Assembly (NCBI GenBank): GCA_015698285.1
Contig: CP048685.1
Location: forward strand, 558,001-622,000
Source of the DNA: Candidatus Nitronauta litoralis
GTDB taxonomy: Bacteria > Nitrospinota > Nitrospinia > Nitrospinales > Nitrospinaceae
Direction: 5' to 3'
DNA: 64,000 nucleotides
The stretch's first letter is position 1. Each line of letters begins with the position of its first letter. The translations under genes and the position numbers were made by a program. Shown piece after piece: positions 9,509 to 16,412 of this stretch. Below the pieces are notes generated by a model. It did no database searches, was not told the origin of the DNA, and saw nothing but the letters and a program-made list of their open reading frames with translations.

Positions 9509-9584
9509 ACTCCCCGCACGCCAGCTCCTCTATAAGGGTTTGGCAACCTGTAATGTGTCAGACTTATCTTCCATAAGGTGTAGA

Positions 9585-9613
9585 TTGCAAACGCGCGGTT
9601 TGCCCGATACAAT
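9585..9613 (+). promoter_or_regulatory. Promoter with an operator-like palindrome in its spacer
   Basis: TTGCAA (9585-9590) and TACAAT (9608-9613) are 17 bases apart and would drive the gene at 9648. The palindrome GCAAAC-GCGCG-GTTTGC at 9587-9603 lies over the -35 element and spacer, a typical position for a repressor site. Confidence 0.45.
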
Positions 9614-9647
9614 AGCCTGTGTTTTCAATCATTTTCGATAGGTTCGT

Positions 9648-10259
9648 ATGAAACTTTTTATTAATGGTGAAGAAATCTCTGACACGGTTGCCGAGTCCGA
9701 ATTGGGCCCTCTATTAGAGAGGCTCTTACAGGAACGACAATCCCTCGGCCTCCATATTATGGGTCTCAGATTGAACGGTGAAGAAATTGCTATTGACAGT
9801 GAAGGAGTTTTTAAATTACCCCTCAATCTTGAAGATCGAATTGAAGTCGAATTCGCACCTATTGAGGCGCTCATTGCCCGTAATATAGAGAATGCCAGTG
9901 AATACCTTGAGCGTCTTTTACCGGGTTTTGAAAAAGCCGCCGAACTGTTTCGTATGGGCAACGAACAGGAAGCCAACGAATTTTTCCTCGAAATTATTGA
10001 CGGCATTGAATGGTTTTCCGAAGTAGTCGATTCGATAATAGACGCCACTGGCCAGGAACCAGCCGCACTGAATTTGGGCAAAGAAACACTCCAGGGCCGA
10101 AAAGAACGCCTGCTTGGCTACACCACCCAGATGGTGGAAGCCAACCAGAATAGAGACTGGGTCCTTTTAGCAGACCTTCTGGAATATGAATTGACTCCCT
10201 TTTACGAAGAATGGCAAACCCTGCTCCCAAAACTTCTACCCCCAACCCAGCCCAACTAA
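9648..10259 (+). CDS. Acidic protein of the flagellar locus, unknown function, 203 aa
   Basis: Residues 1-70 look like a small beta-rich fold (M-K-L-F-I-N-G-E-E-I-S and R-L-N-G-E-E-I-A-I-D). They are followed by a long helical domain of about 120 residues and a proline-rich end. The composition is acidic and lacks a signal peptide, which fits a cytoplasmic chaperone or regulator. I do not recognise a family. It diverges from flagellin and sits upstream of two sigma-28 promoters, so a role in flagellar assembly is the best guess. A transcript from the minus-strand sigma-28 promoter at 10470 could run antisense into it. Confidence 0.65.
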   Translation: MKLFINGEEISDTVAESELGPLLERLLQERQSLGLHIMGLRLNGEEIAIDSEGVFKLPLNLEDRIEVEFAPIEALIARNIENASEYLERLLPGFEKAAELFRMGNEQEANEFFLEIIDGIEWFSEVVDSIIDATGQEPAALNLGKETLQGRKERLLGYTTQMVEANQNRDWVLLADLLEYELTPFYEEWQTLLPKLLPPTQPN

Positions 10260-10321
10260 TTGTTTTTTAATTAGTTTCTAGCGTTCAAGAAAAAAACACC
10301 CAAAAAATCATCATCCCACCC

Positions 10322-10348
10322 TAAAGTTTTCATTATTTTTGCCGATAA
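10322..10348 (+). promoter_or_regulatory. Perfect sigma-28 (FliA) flagellar promoter, plus strand
   Basis: TAAA at 10322-10325, a 15-base spacer and GCCGATAA at 10341-10348 match the flagellar sigma-28 consensus exactly. Transcription would start near 10355 and continue through a leader of about 270 bases into the acidic protein gene at 10625. Confidence 0.8.
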
Positions 10349-10353
10349 GAACG

Positions 10354-10455
10354 TCAGGAGACCGTGTAACCTAGTTTGACGGCTTGTATGTGTCCCTGTA
10401 TTTCAACCTTTACCTTTTTATTTTTTTGAGGTGAGGGAGGGAAAAAGGATTCCAT
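10354..10455 (-). CDS. Candidate 33-residue microprotein under sigma-28 control
   Basis: The frame begins with ATG at 10455, preceded by AGGG, and ends with TGA at 10354. It encodes a basic peptide with P-P-S-P-Q-K-N-K-K near the start and G-H-I-Q-A-V-K-L-G-Y near the end, which reads like a folded strand-helix sequence rather than random translation. A perfect sigma-28 promoter on the same strand (10496-10470) would start about eight bases before the ATG. The stop codon lies just downstream of the opposing plus-strand sigma-28 promoter. No homologue is recognised and expression is inferred only from the promoter. Confidence 0.45.
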   Translation of the reverse strand: MESFFPPSPQKNKKVKVEIQGHIQAVKLGYTVS

Positions 10456-10469
10456 TCGCCCTGAACAAC

Positions 10470-10496
10470 TTATCGGCGCATGAAGAAAAGACTTTA
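10470..10496 (-). promoter_or_regulatory. Perfect sigma-28 (FliA) flagellar promoter, minus strand
   Basis: Read on the minus strand, TAAA (10496-10493), 15 bases and GCCGATAA (10477-10470) give an exact sigma-28 consensus. It faces the plus-strand sigma-28 promoter at 10322. The two sites also share flanking bases (TAAAGT, GATAAG and a downstream TCAGG), so they may derive from one ancestral element. Confidence 0.8.
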
Positions 10497-10624
10497 ATGC
10501 TGTCTTGAAAAAAATAGAAGAAATACCCATAAATCAAGGATTTTAAAAACGGTTTTTATAAAGTTAAAGAAACTGCCCCCGGGGTCATAGAGTACTTCGA
10601 GGCAATATCTGGGGAGACAAGATC

Positions 10625-11401
10625 ATGGCTGAAACAGGTGATTTATCGGTTCAAAACCAAAATATCAATATTCCGGGACTTGAGAACGCTCGGCAGGTTC
10701 GGGAAGAAGATGTCCAGAATGAAGAGATTGAAAACGATCGTGCGGAAGAAGCTCGACAAGCAGAAATTAGGCAGGAAGATATCGTCTCGGTCAATGAAAA
10801 TGGACCCGGCGCCATTGAACAGCAGGAAATCAGGGTGGAAGGGGAAACCCTTAACGTGCCCTCTCAGGATATCCAGGATAACCTTGGACAAAATATTGAT
10901 GATCGTTTCGAATTCAGCCAATCGGTTGCGGACCTGACTAACGCCGTTTCCCCAGTAAATGACAGGGCTGCAGTTGGTCAGAATGGACCGGAAAATGTCA
11001 ACGAGGCCTTTGAGCAGGCCGCTCCCGATCCGGATTCAGAAAACGTTGGCGGCAGCGGAGCGCAGATCGAAGCGGCAGCCGAAGCAAGTGTTCAACAACA
11101 GGCGGGGGCCCAGGGTTCCCTCGAAGTTCTGGAACCCGCTGCCTCTCAACCTGTTGACGAGGTAGATACCGGACCGGCCAATAACCCGGTCCAGGGTGGA
11201 AGCGCCGAAGGCCTCACAGAATCTGATGCCGGACTTGCTGCAACAAATACTGGCCGACCCAATGCAAACAATGAAATTTTAAGACAGTCAGTGGAAGAAG
11301 ACGCTGAGCAAAGGGCTGATCAGGAAAGTCAGGAAAACAGTCAGCGCGAGCCGGAAAGTGAAGTGACTAACCGCGGACAGAACGTTGACCGTCTGGTCTA
11401 A
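10625..11401 (+). CDS. Acidic low-complexity protein, sigma-28 regulated, unknown function
   Basis: The 258-residue product is rich in Glu, Gln, Asn, Asp and Ala, has almost no hydrophobic core, and ends in N-V-D-R-L-V. The ribosome-binding site GGGGAGA is strong. There is no signal peptide or known domain; the sequence looks intrinsically disordered. The sigma-28 promoter at 10322 places it among late flagellar genes, so it might be an exported flagellar component, a cap- or hook-associated protein, or a regulator. It lies between flagellin and the FliD-like gene. Function cannot be assigned from sequence. Confidence 0.7.
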   Translation: MAETGDLSVQNQNINIPGLENARQVREEDVQNEEIENDRAEEARQAEIRQEDIVSVNENGPGAIEQQEIRVEGETLNVPSQDIQDNLGQNIDDRFEFSQSVADLTNAVSPVNDRAAVGQNGPENVNEAFEQAAPDPDSENVGGSGAQIEAAAEASVQQQAGAQGSLEVLEPAASQPVDEVDTGPANNPVQGGSAEGLTESDAGLAATNTGRPNANNEILRQSVEEDAEQRADQESQENSQREPESEVTNRGQNVDRLV

Positions 11402-11803
11402 TGAAAGGATCAAGTTACGAATTGAAGAAAAGGACCGCTTAAGTTTAATAAATTGAGGACTGTTTTATAGAAAAGGAAATGGGAAAGCAGTAACTTGAAA
11501 ATTGAAAGGCAGTTTTTTTGAGGTTCAACTGACACGTTGGTAGTTGAGCCGAAGTAAAGACGTGCCAGCGTGCTCCGGTACTGGGGAGGAAAGAGCACGC
11601 CGGCATACGGTGCGCATAGCATTGTCCAAACACCGACCGTCTTATATAGGCATTGGAATGTTTATTCCTGGGTCGTTTGGGTGATGAACCGTTCTTCGGC
11701 TTGAAGTCGCGGGCGTGTCCATCACCCTCTCAGGGTCTATATCGGCTGTGGCGAGAAAAATCTTTACGCCCAATCGATTACAAGCCCTGGGATTTTTCGG
11801 CCC
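11402..11803. other. Noncoding gap with two strong consecutive hairpins
   Basis: No convincing gene lies in this gap. Hairpin 1 pairs GGTTCAACT (11522-11530) with AGTTGAGCC (11542-11550). Hairpin 2 pairs TGCCAGCGTGCTC (11563-11575) with GAGCACGCCGGCA (11593-11605) around a 17-base loop, with one mismatch. Neither is followed by a T run. The pair could be a structured leader for the FliD-like gene, a processed small RNA, or a weak terminator of the previous gene. A weak minus-strand sigma-28-like site (TAAA, 16 bases, GCCGATAT) lies at 11766-11739. Confidence 0.45.
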
Positions 11804-13579
11804 ATGCAAATACCCAGCGTCACCGGTCTGCCCTTATCCCGGCTGAAGGCTCCCATATCTCGTGAACGTAATACGGGAGATGCCGAAACGGCTGGATTCG
11901 GTCAGGTAACAACCCGCACAACTCCTGCACCGCGATCAACTGATCGCCCGGGTGTCAGTCTCCCTGCGCTCCCGTTTTATTCTAATTCCTCCGGAAACCC
12001 CAATACCTTAGTCGTTTCCGCTACCCTCAATCCGCAGCGGGTGGAGTCCGCCCAAAACGGATTCAGGCAATCCATACGCAACCGTCTGGAAGACCTGAGT
12101 GAAAGGGTCGGCGCTCTGCTGGGTGAAGGAGATTTCACCACAAGAAATACCCGAATTTCCATTCCCGAAGTTTTAAACGTCACTCCCGGCAATCAGACTC
12201 CCCTCGATCAATTCAATTTCAGCTCGACTCGTTTGTCCAGCGGACAAGTGCTGGCTTCCGACCGGTTCACTTCAGGTTCTGCGCTGAACTTAAACGGCAG
12301 TTTTGGAATCAATGGGGTGACCGTAACCGTGGAATCCATGGATGGGCTGTCCAACATCCGCGACAAAATCAATCGAGGTGAAGACACCAACGGCAACGGA
12401 ATCCTCGATGGGCCGGAAGATCTCAATGCCAACAATCAGATCGATATTATCGATGTTGAAGGCAGTGAACAGGGTCCAGGAAAGTTCATTGTCGAGGATA
12501 TAAACGGCAACGGGGTGCTCGACCCGGATGAAGACAGGAACAATAATGACCGGCTTGATGGGGGCACAGAGGAAAACCGGGTGGTGGCTGGCCTCACCAA
12601 CGACCGCCTGATTCTCAGCAGTGAAACCGGAGGTACTTCGGCTATTGCTCTCAGTGATCCGGACGGTGTGTTACTGGCGCTGGGTTTTTTCGAGCTCAAC
12701 GCCAAGGGACGCCCCATCCAGAAGGAAGCGCAATTTGATTTCGACCGGCAAACACCCACCAATCTCAACACTACACCACAGACCGCGAGTCTTGAGATCA
12801 ATGGAGTCACTCAGGAAAGTGATACTGATGATTTCACCGAATCTATTGAAGACGCGGTGGTGGAATTAAAGAAAACTTCCGATAACGACATAGAAGTGCG
12901 TGTGGTATTCGACTCTGAAAATGCCGTAGAGCAAATCATCAGTATCGCGGATGATTTCAACAGGGTTATCCGGGAAACCCGCCGTGTTGAAGAGGGCAAT
13001 CCTCCTGTTGTAGACGACCCGGAAATTACCAGGGTACAAAATACCCTGACTCAGGGCACGGACGAGGGATCTGATTCTAAAGATGCCTCTGCTCCCGAAG
13101 ACATCCTGAACACATTCGACCGCATCACGCCCCCGGTTTCCGGTCAACCATTGAAGGATGCAGGTGTCCTCAAATTCGGAGAGTTTTTTATCTCTGATTC
13201 TGCGCAATCGATTGAAGACGGCATCCGCACCGAGCCGCCTGAAAACACCAGCCTTCTGCCAGATCTATTTAAAAAAATAGGCATCCGGTTTCTGGAAGAT
13301 GAAACCCTGGAAATTGAGAAACCTGTTCTCGAGGAGGCATTCCAAAACGACTTTGATCAGGTGCGGGATCTGTTTTTTAATGAGGCCACGGGCCTTTTAC
13401 CTCAGATTCAGGAAAAGCTGGAAGGACTTCTCAACACCGACTTCGGACCACTGGCCTTATCCAGTGATCCGGCCGAATCAACGACACAACCCCCTACAAA
13501 CCAATTCAACCAGTTAAGGGCAGTAATCGATTCTCTGGATCAACTAAACCAGGAACGCAATCTGCTCGCAATCGTGTGA
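11804..13579 (+). CDS. fliD: FliD-like flagellar cap protein with calcium-loop insertion
   Basis: The 591-residue protein shows FliD features. There is an N-terminal segment followed by G-L-S-N-I-R-D-K-I-N (residues 181-190), a strand region with N-D-R-L-I-L-S-S-E-T-G-G, a V-E-L-K-K-T-S segment and a helical C terminus with N-Q-L-R-A-V-I-D-S-L-D-Q-L. FliD caps the growing flagellar filament and helps flagellin polymerise. The unusual part is residues 194-255, where four EF-hand-type loops occur: D-T-N-G-N-G-I-L-D-G-P-E, D-L-N-A-N-N-Q-I-D, D-I-N-G-N-G-V-L-D-P-D-E and D-R-N-N-N-D-R-L-D. They split the normal FliD N-terminal region and probably bind calcium. A FlgN-like chaperone gene follows. 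Confidence 0.75.
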   Translation: MQIPSVTGLPLSRLKAPISRERNTGDAETAGFGQVTTRTTPAPRSTDRPGVSLPALPFYSNSSGNPNTLVVSATLNPQRVESAQNGFRQSIRNRLEDLSERVGALLGEGDFTTRNTRISIPEVLNVTPGNQTPLDQFNFSSTRLSSGQVLASDRFTSGSALNLNGSFGINGVTVTVESMDGLSNIRDKINRGEDTNGNGILDGPEDLNANNQIDIIDVEGSEQGPGKFIVEDINGNGVLDPDEDRNNNDRLDGGTEENRVVAGLTNDRLILSSETGGTSAIALSDPDGVLLALGFFELNAKGRPIQKEAQFDFDRQTPTNLNTTPQTASLEINGVTQESDTDDFTESIEDAVVELKKTSDNDIEVRVVFDSENAVEQIISIADDFNRVIRETRRVEEGNPPVVDDPEITRVQNTLTQGTDEGSDSKDASAPEDILNTFDRITPPVSGQPLKDAGVLKFGEFFISDSAQSIEDGIRTEPPENTSLLPDLFKKIGIRFLEDETLEIEKPVLEEAFQNDFDQVRDLFFNEATGLLPQIQEKLEGLLNTDFGPLALSSDPAESTTQPPTNQFNQLRAVIDSLDQLNQERNLLAIV

Positions 13580-13595
13580 TTTAACAGAGGACTCA

Positions 13596-14021
13596 ATGGA
13601 AATCATTTTTGAAAATTTAAAACAACAAAAAAACTGCTACCAGCAATTACTGATCCACCTCGGAGAACAGCAGGAGGCGGTCGCAAATCAGGATGATGAA
13701 GGGCTGATGAATGCCATTAAGAAAAAGAACGAATACGTCCAGGCTCTCCATAAGCTTGAGCAGGAAATGAATACTCGACTGGACCAGATGGGGGATAGCG
13801 AGCGCGAAAAGGTAGCACGGGAAACAGAAACTTTGCGAGGAGAAATTGTCCTTTCCATTGAAAAGCTCATCGCCGGTGAGGAGGAATCCCGAAAAGCCAT
13901 CGCGCAACAACGAGACGAACTGGAAGACCAGATTAAACAGTTCAAAAAAACGAAGAACCTGTTCAAAGGTTATCAGGATCCATCCTCGTCAAAGGGTGGC
14001 GGATTTAAAGGCAATGCGTAA
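13596..14021 (+). CDS. FlgN-like flagellar export chaperone
   Basis: The 141-residue protein is almost wholly helical with heptad-like spacing (residues 1-125) and a flexible glycine/serine tail. The pattern of repeated L and K at the start, Y-x-x-L-L near residue 17, and a middle with L-E-Q-E-M-N-T-R-L-D-Q-M fits the FlgN/FliT class of chaperones, which bind hook-associated proteins before export. The position 17 bases after the FliD-like gene and the AGAGGA ribosome-binding site support one operon. Sequence similarity in this family is low, so FliT is an alternative. Confidence 0.6.
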   Translation: MEIIFENLKQQKNCYQQLLIHLGEQQEAVANQDDEGLMNAIKKKNEYVQALHKLEQEMNTRLDQMGDSEREKVARETETLRGEIVLSIEKLIAGEEESRKAIAQQRDELEDQIKQFKKTKNLFKGYQDPSSSKGGGFKGNA

Positions 14022-14059
14022 ATCAAACAAAATGAACAATTTCAAGAAGGCGGACTGAC

Positions 14060-14248
14060 ATGGATCTTTCAATACAGAAAGTATCACAGATATTCAGAAC
14101 CTATCGAAAGCAGGAAAGGATTGCCGAGCTCAATCGACAGTCCAGCCTGAAAACTGTTCAGCAGCAGCAGGATCAGGTGAGTATCTCCACTAAGGCCCGT
14201 GAACAATTACAAGCAGGTAAAACCGAGGGTACAGAAAAAAGCATTTAA
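14060..14248 (+). CDS. Small flagellar-locus protein with a DQVSIS-T-K-A-R motif
   Basis: The 62-residue protein has a basic helical N terminus and a Q-V-S-I-S-T-K-A-R-E-Q-L segment. The pattern V-S-I-S-x-x-A recurs in FlgM and in small FlgM-associated proteins of deltaproteobacteria. The protein lacks the C-terminal anti-sigma helix of FlgM, so it is probably not a complete FlgM. It is the last gene of the FliD/FlgN cluster and is likely co-transcribed. Its role may be in flagellar regulation, but this is a guess from context. Confidence 0.5.
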   Translation: MDLSIQKVSQIFRTYRKQERIAELNRQSSLKTVQQQQDQVSISTKAREQLQAGKTEGTEKSI

Positions 14249-14279
14249 TCCCGATCAAATTCAAGCGAAAGTTTATGTT

Positions 14280-14288
14280 TGATATAAT
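14280..14288 (+). promoter_or_regulatory. Extended -10 promoter, leaderless for the DUF3095 gene
   Basis: TGATATAAT is a perfect extended -10 element. Six bases separate it from the ATG at 14295, so the transcript would start at or next to the start codon. No Shine-Dalgarno sequence is visible and the -35 region is weak, as is usual for extended -10 promoters. Confidence 0.6.
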
Positions 14289-14294
14289 CGACTC

Positions 14295-15482
14295 ATGTCA
14301 TCAGATAATTTTTATCGCGACCTCCCGACTTTAGATAATTTCAACGACCTGACCCACGCTGAAGATTTTCAGATCGTTCCCAATGACTGGCACATTGCCT
14401 TCGCTGATATCCGCGGTTCAACCCAGGCTATAGAAAAGGGGCGCTACAAGGATGTCAATAACATCGGCGCCTCATCGATCATGGCTGTGATCAATGCGGT
14501 GAAACCGTTGCAGATTCCATATGTGTTTGGAGGTGATGGTGCAATCCTGTGTGTTCCGGAAAGTGTTTTGCCCCAGGTGCAACGTGCGTTATGCGCGGCC
14601 CAACAAATGGCAATGGACGCGTTTTCTCTGGAACTGCGTGTGGGAACACTGCCTGTTTCAACACTGAGCAATACAGAGTTCTCAGTTCAGGTCGCAAAAG
14701 TCCGCGTTTCACCCATTGTCACTCAAGCGGTATTTTCCGGTGGTGGTCTCACTTACGCCGAAACAATACTCAAGGATCCTCAACGCGGAAGAGAGTTTCT
14801 GTTAAATCCGGACTCGGTCGGGGTCGAGGGAGATTTTACTGGCCTCGAATGTCGCTGGGAAATGATTCCCAGCCCGCATGAAGAAACCATCACTTTAATG
14901 GTGCAGGCCACATCCAAAGATCCAAAGGAAAATGCAGATGTGTATTCAGAAACACTTTCAAAAATTGCCGAACTTTTTGGAGATGAAGCGGAACATCACC
15001 CTATCCGCCCCCAACTGATGAACCTGACACGATCAAATCGCCAGCTTGGAAACGAATTCCGCATTCGAACCTGGGGACATAATTTTTTCTCATCTGTTAG
15101 CTACTGGTTCGATCTGTGGATCCAACAGATAATCGGCTGGTTTGTTGTCGACAGCAAGTCACAGTTTGCAGGAGTAGACTGGAGTCGTTACAAATCGGAT
15201 TTCGTTGCCAACAGTGATTTTAGAAAATTTGATGACGTGCTGCGTTATGTATTATCTGGCAAAATAAAAAACAGAAAATCCCTTGAAACTTATCTTGAAT
15301 CACGCTACCAGAAAGGGGAACTGGTTTACGGCATCCATGTGGCGCCCGGAGCCCTGGTCACCTGCATGATCTTCAATTACAACCAGGAGCATCTGCATTT
15401 TGTCGATGGGGGCAATGGAGGCTACGCTCTTGCCGCCAGGCAAATGAAACAGAAAATAAATGCCAGGCAAATATCTTCATGA
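14295..15482 (+). CDS. DUF3095 family protein, cyclase-like
   Basis: The 395-residue protein matches the DUF3095 family. The N-terminal part contains A-F-A-D-I-R-G-S-T-Q-A-I, similar to the metal-binding D-I-x-G-S-T segment of class III nucleotide cyclases, followed by Y-V-F-G-G-D-G-A, the second aspartate-bearing loop. The family is often described as adenylate-cyclase-like. The C-terminal part carries a conserved D-G-G-N-G-G-Y-A-L-A-A-R-Q-M-K motif. Cyclase activity has not been shown for the family as far as I know. It has a leaderless-type promoter and stands apart from the flagellar genes. Confidence 0.8.
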   Translation: MSSDNFYRDLPTLDNFNDLTHAEDFQIVPNDWHIAFADIRGSTQAIEKGRYKDVNNIGASSIMAVINAVKPLQIPYVFGGDGAILCVPESVLPQVQRALCAAQQMAMDAFSLELRVGTLPVSTLSNTEFSVQVAKVRVSPIVTQAVFSGGGLTYAETILKDPQRGREFLLNPDSVGVEGDFTGLECRWEMIPSPHEETITLMVQATSKDPKENADVYSETLSKIAELFGDEAEHHPIRPQLMNLTRSNRQLGNEFRIRTWGHNFFSSVSYWFDLWIQQIIGWFVVDSKSQFAGVDWSRYKSDFVANSDFRKFDDVLRYVLSGKIKNRKSLETYLESRYQKGELVYGIHVAPGALVTCMIFNYNQEHLHFVDGGNGGYALAARQMKQKINARQISS

Positions 15483-15722
15483 TCCTTTTGATTTTTTAAA
15501 AACATGAACAATTTCTTCAATAAAAACTACTAAACTTTTCCTTCCCTCTCGGGAGGTAGTTGTTGGTCCTTCCCAAAGTAGTTGTTTGTAATAATCAGTT
15601 TTCATAAATCTTTTTTGCGGTTTCGTGAGGTGATCGTTGACCCACCGGCCGGCAAGAATTTTATCGTCTTCCAAAAAGATCGGGAATGCATTGTCCCCGA
15701 GCCTGCTCTTTTTATCACCCAC
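15477..15722 (-). CDS. Possible small protein, 81 aa, unknown
   Basis: This frame uses a GTG start at 15722; an internal ATG at 15605 would give 42 residues. The predicted sequence looks protein-like (charged helices, then S-L-V-V-F-I-E-E-I-V-H-V-F) but has no recognised family and no clear ribosome-binding site. It fills the otherwise empty 294 bases between the DUF3095 stop, which it overlaps by six bases, and the SUMF1 gene, and it would be convergent with the former. The plus-strand extension of the SUMF1 frame through the same bases is much less likely. Confidence 0.35.
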   Translation of the reverse strand: MGDKKSRLGDNAFPIFLEDDKILAGRWVNDHLTKPQKRFMKTDYYKQLLWEGPTTTSREGRKSLVVFIEEIVHVFKKSKGS

Positions 15723-15741
15723 TGTAAGGCAGTGGTTTTCA

Positions 15742-15769
15742 TTGGCCCCGCGCTTAGCGGTGGTATACT
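15742..15769 (+). promoter_or_regulatory. Extended -10 promoter, leaderless for the SUMF1 gene
   Basis: TTGGCC (15742-15747), 16 bases and TATACT (15764-15769), with TG one base upstream of the -10. Only seven bases separate the -10 from the ATG at 15777, and no Shine-Dalgarno sequence is present. Confidence 0.55.
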
Positions 15770-15776
15770 GAGTGCT

Positions 15777-16412
15777 ATGAAGAGAGTAGTGGTTCTGCTA
15801 TTTCTTTTTGCTCAGCCTGCCATTGCAATTGCATCGGAGCAGGTGACTGTCCCTCCGGGCCCTTTCACCATGGGGCACCCCGAAGACCTGCTGGCAAAAC
15901 CAGAGCGTCGTTACATGCTCGGTGGATTTTCCATCGACATGTTTGAAGTGACGAACAACGAATACGCCGCTGTGGTTCCTAATCACAATATTCCTCCTGG
16001 CGCGGGCAATCATCCAGTTTCCCATGTGACATGGGAAGAAGCAAAATCCTTTTGCGAGGCTGCGGGCAACCGCCTGCCCACTGATGCCGAATGGGAAAAA
16101 GCCGCACGAGGCAATGACGGCCGCAGCTTTCCCTGGGGCGACAAGGTTAGAAAGCGCATGCCCCACCCGAAATTCAGTGGCGTGGTGAAGCGCCAGCCGG
16201 GCACGGACAAAAAAGACGTTTCCCCCTTTGGTGTGCACGATATGGCGGGTTCGTTATGGGAATGGACCGCAGATGAAGGCGAGGGTGGCAAAATTGTGCG
16301 TGGGGGATTATGGAACCTGCACCTCAACTTTGAATTCAGCAAGACCTGGCAGAAAAATATCATCCCTCCAGAAGAACGTTTCAGTTTCCTTGGCTTCCGA
16401 TGCGCAAAATAA
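15777..16412 (+). CDS. SUMF1/FGE-domain exported protein
   Basis: The start at 15777 is chosen because it begins a signal peptide (M-K-R-V-V-V-L-L-F-L-F) ending near I-A-S-E; the open frame extends 195 bases upstream with no support. The 211-residue product has the formylglycine-generating-enzyme fold motifs: P-P-G-P-F-T-M-G, F-E-V-T-N-N-E-Y, H-P-V-S-H-V-T-W-E-E-A, N-R-L-P-T-D-A-E-W-E-K-A-A-R-G and D-M-A-G-S-L-W-E-W-T. The pair of active-site cysteines of true FGE is absent, so it probably does not make formylglycine. It overlaps the MsrP-like gene by 13 bases and may serve that enzyme. Confidence 0.85.
   Translation: MKRVVVLLFLFAQPAIAIASEQVTVPPGPFTMGHPEDLLAKPERRYMLGGFSIDMFEVTNNEYAAVVPNHNIPPGAGNHPVSHVTWEEAKSFCEAAGNRLPTDAEWEKAARGNDGRSFPWGDKVRKRMPHPKFSGVVKRQPGTDKKDVSPFGVHDMAGSLWEWTADEGEGGKIVRGGLWNLHLNFEFSKTWQKNIIPPEERFSFLGFRCAK

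Noticed and set aside
10413-10490. A short plus-strand GTG-start ORF downstream of the sigma-28 promoter
   Set aside because: It has no suitable ribosome-binding site and its peptide is not protein-like; the minus-strand ORF in the same interval has a better promoter and start.
11410-11633. Two minus-strand ORFs of 62-70 codons across the hairpin region
   Set aside because: They lack ribosome-binding sites and protein-like patterns; the region is better explained as structured noncoding sequence.
12436-12810. Minus-strand ORF of 124 codons in the FliD-like gene
   Set aside because: It is opposite the calcium-loop region; biased codons there keep the antisense frame open.
15582-15776. N-terminal extension of the SUMF1 protein
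   Set aside because: The signal peptide starts at 15777 and a promoter lies inside the extension.
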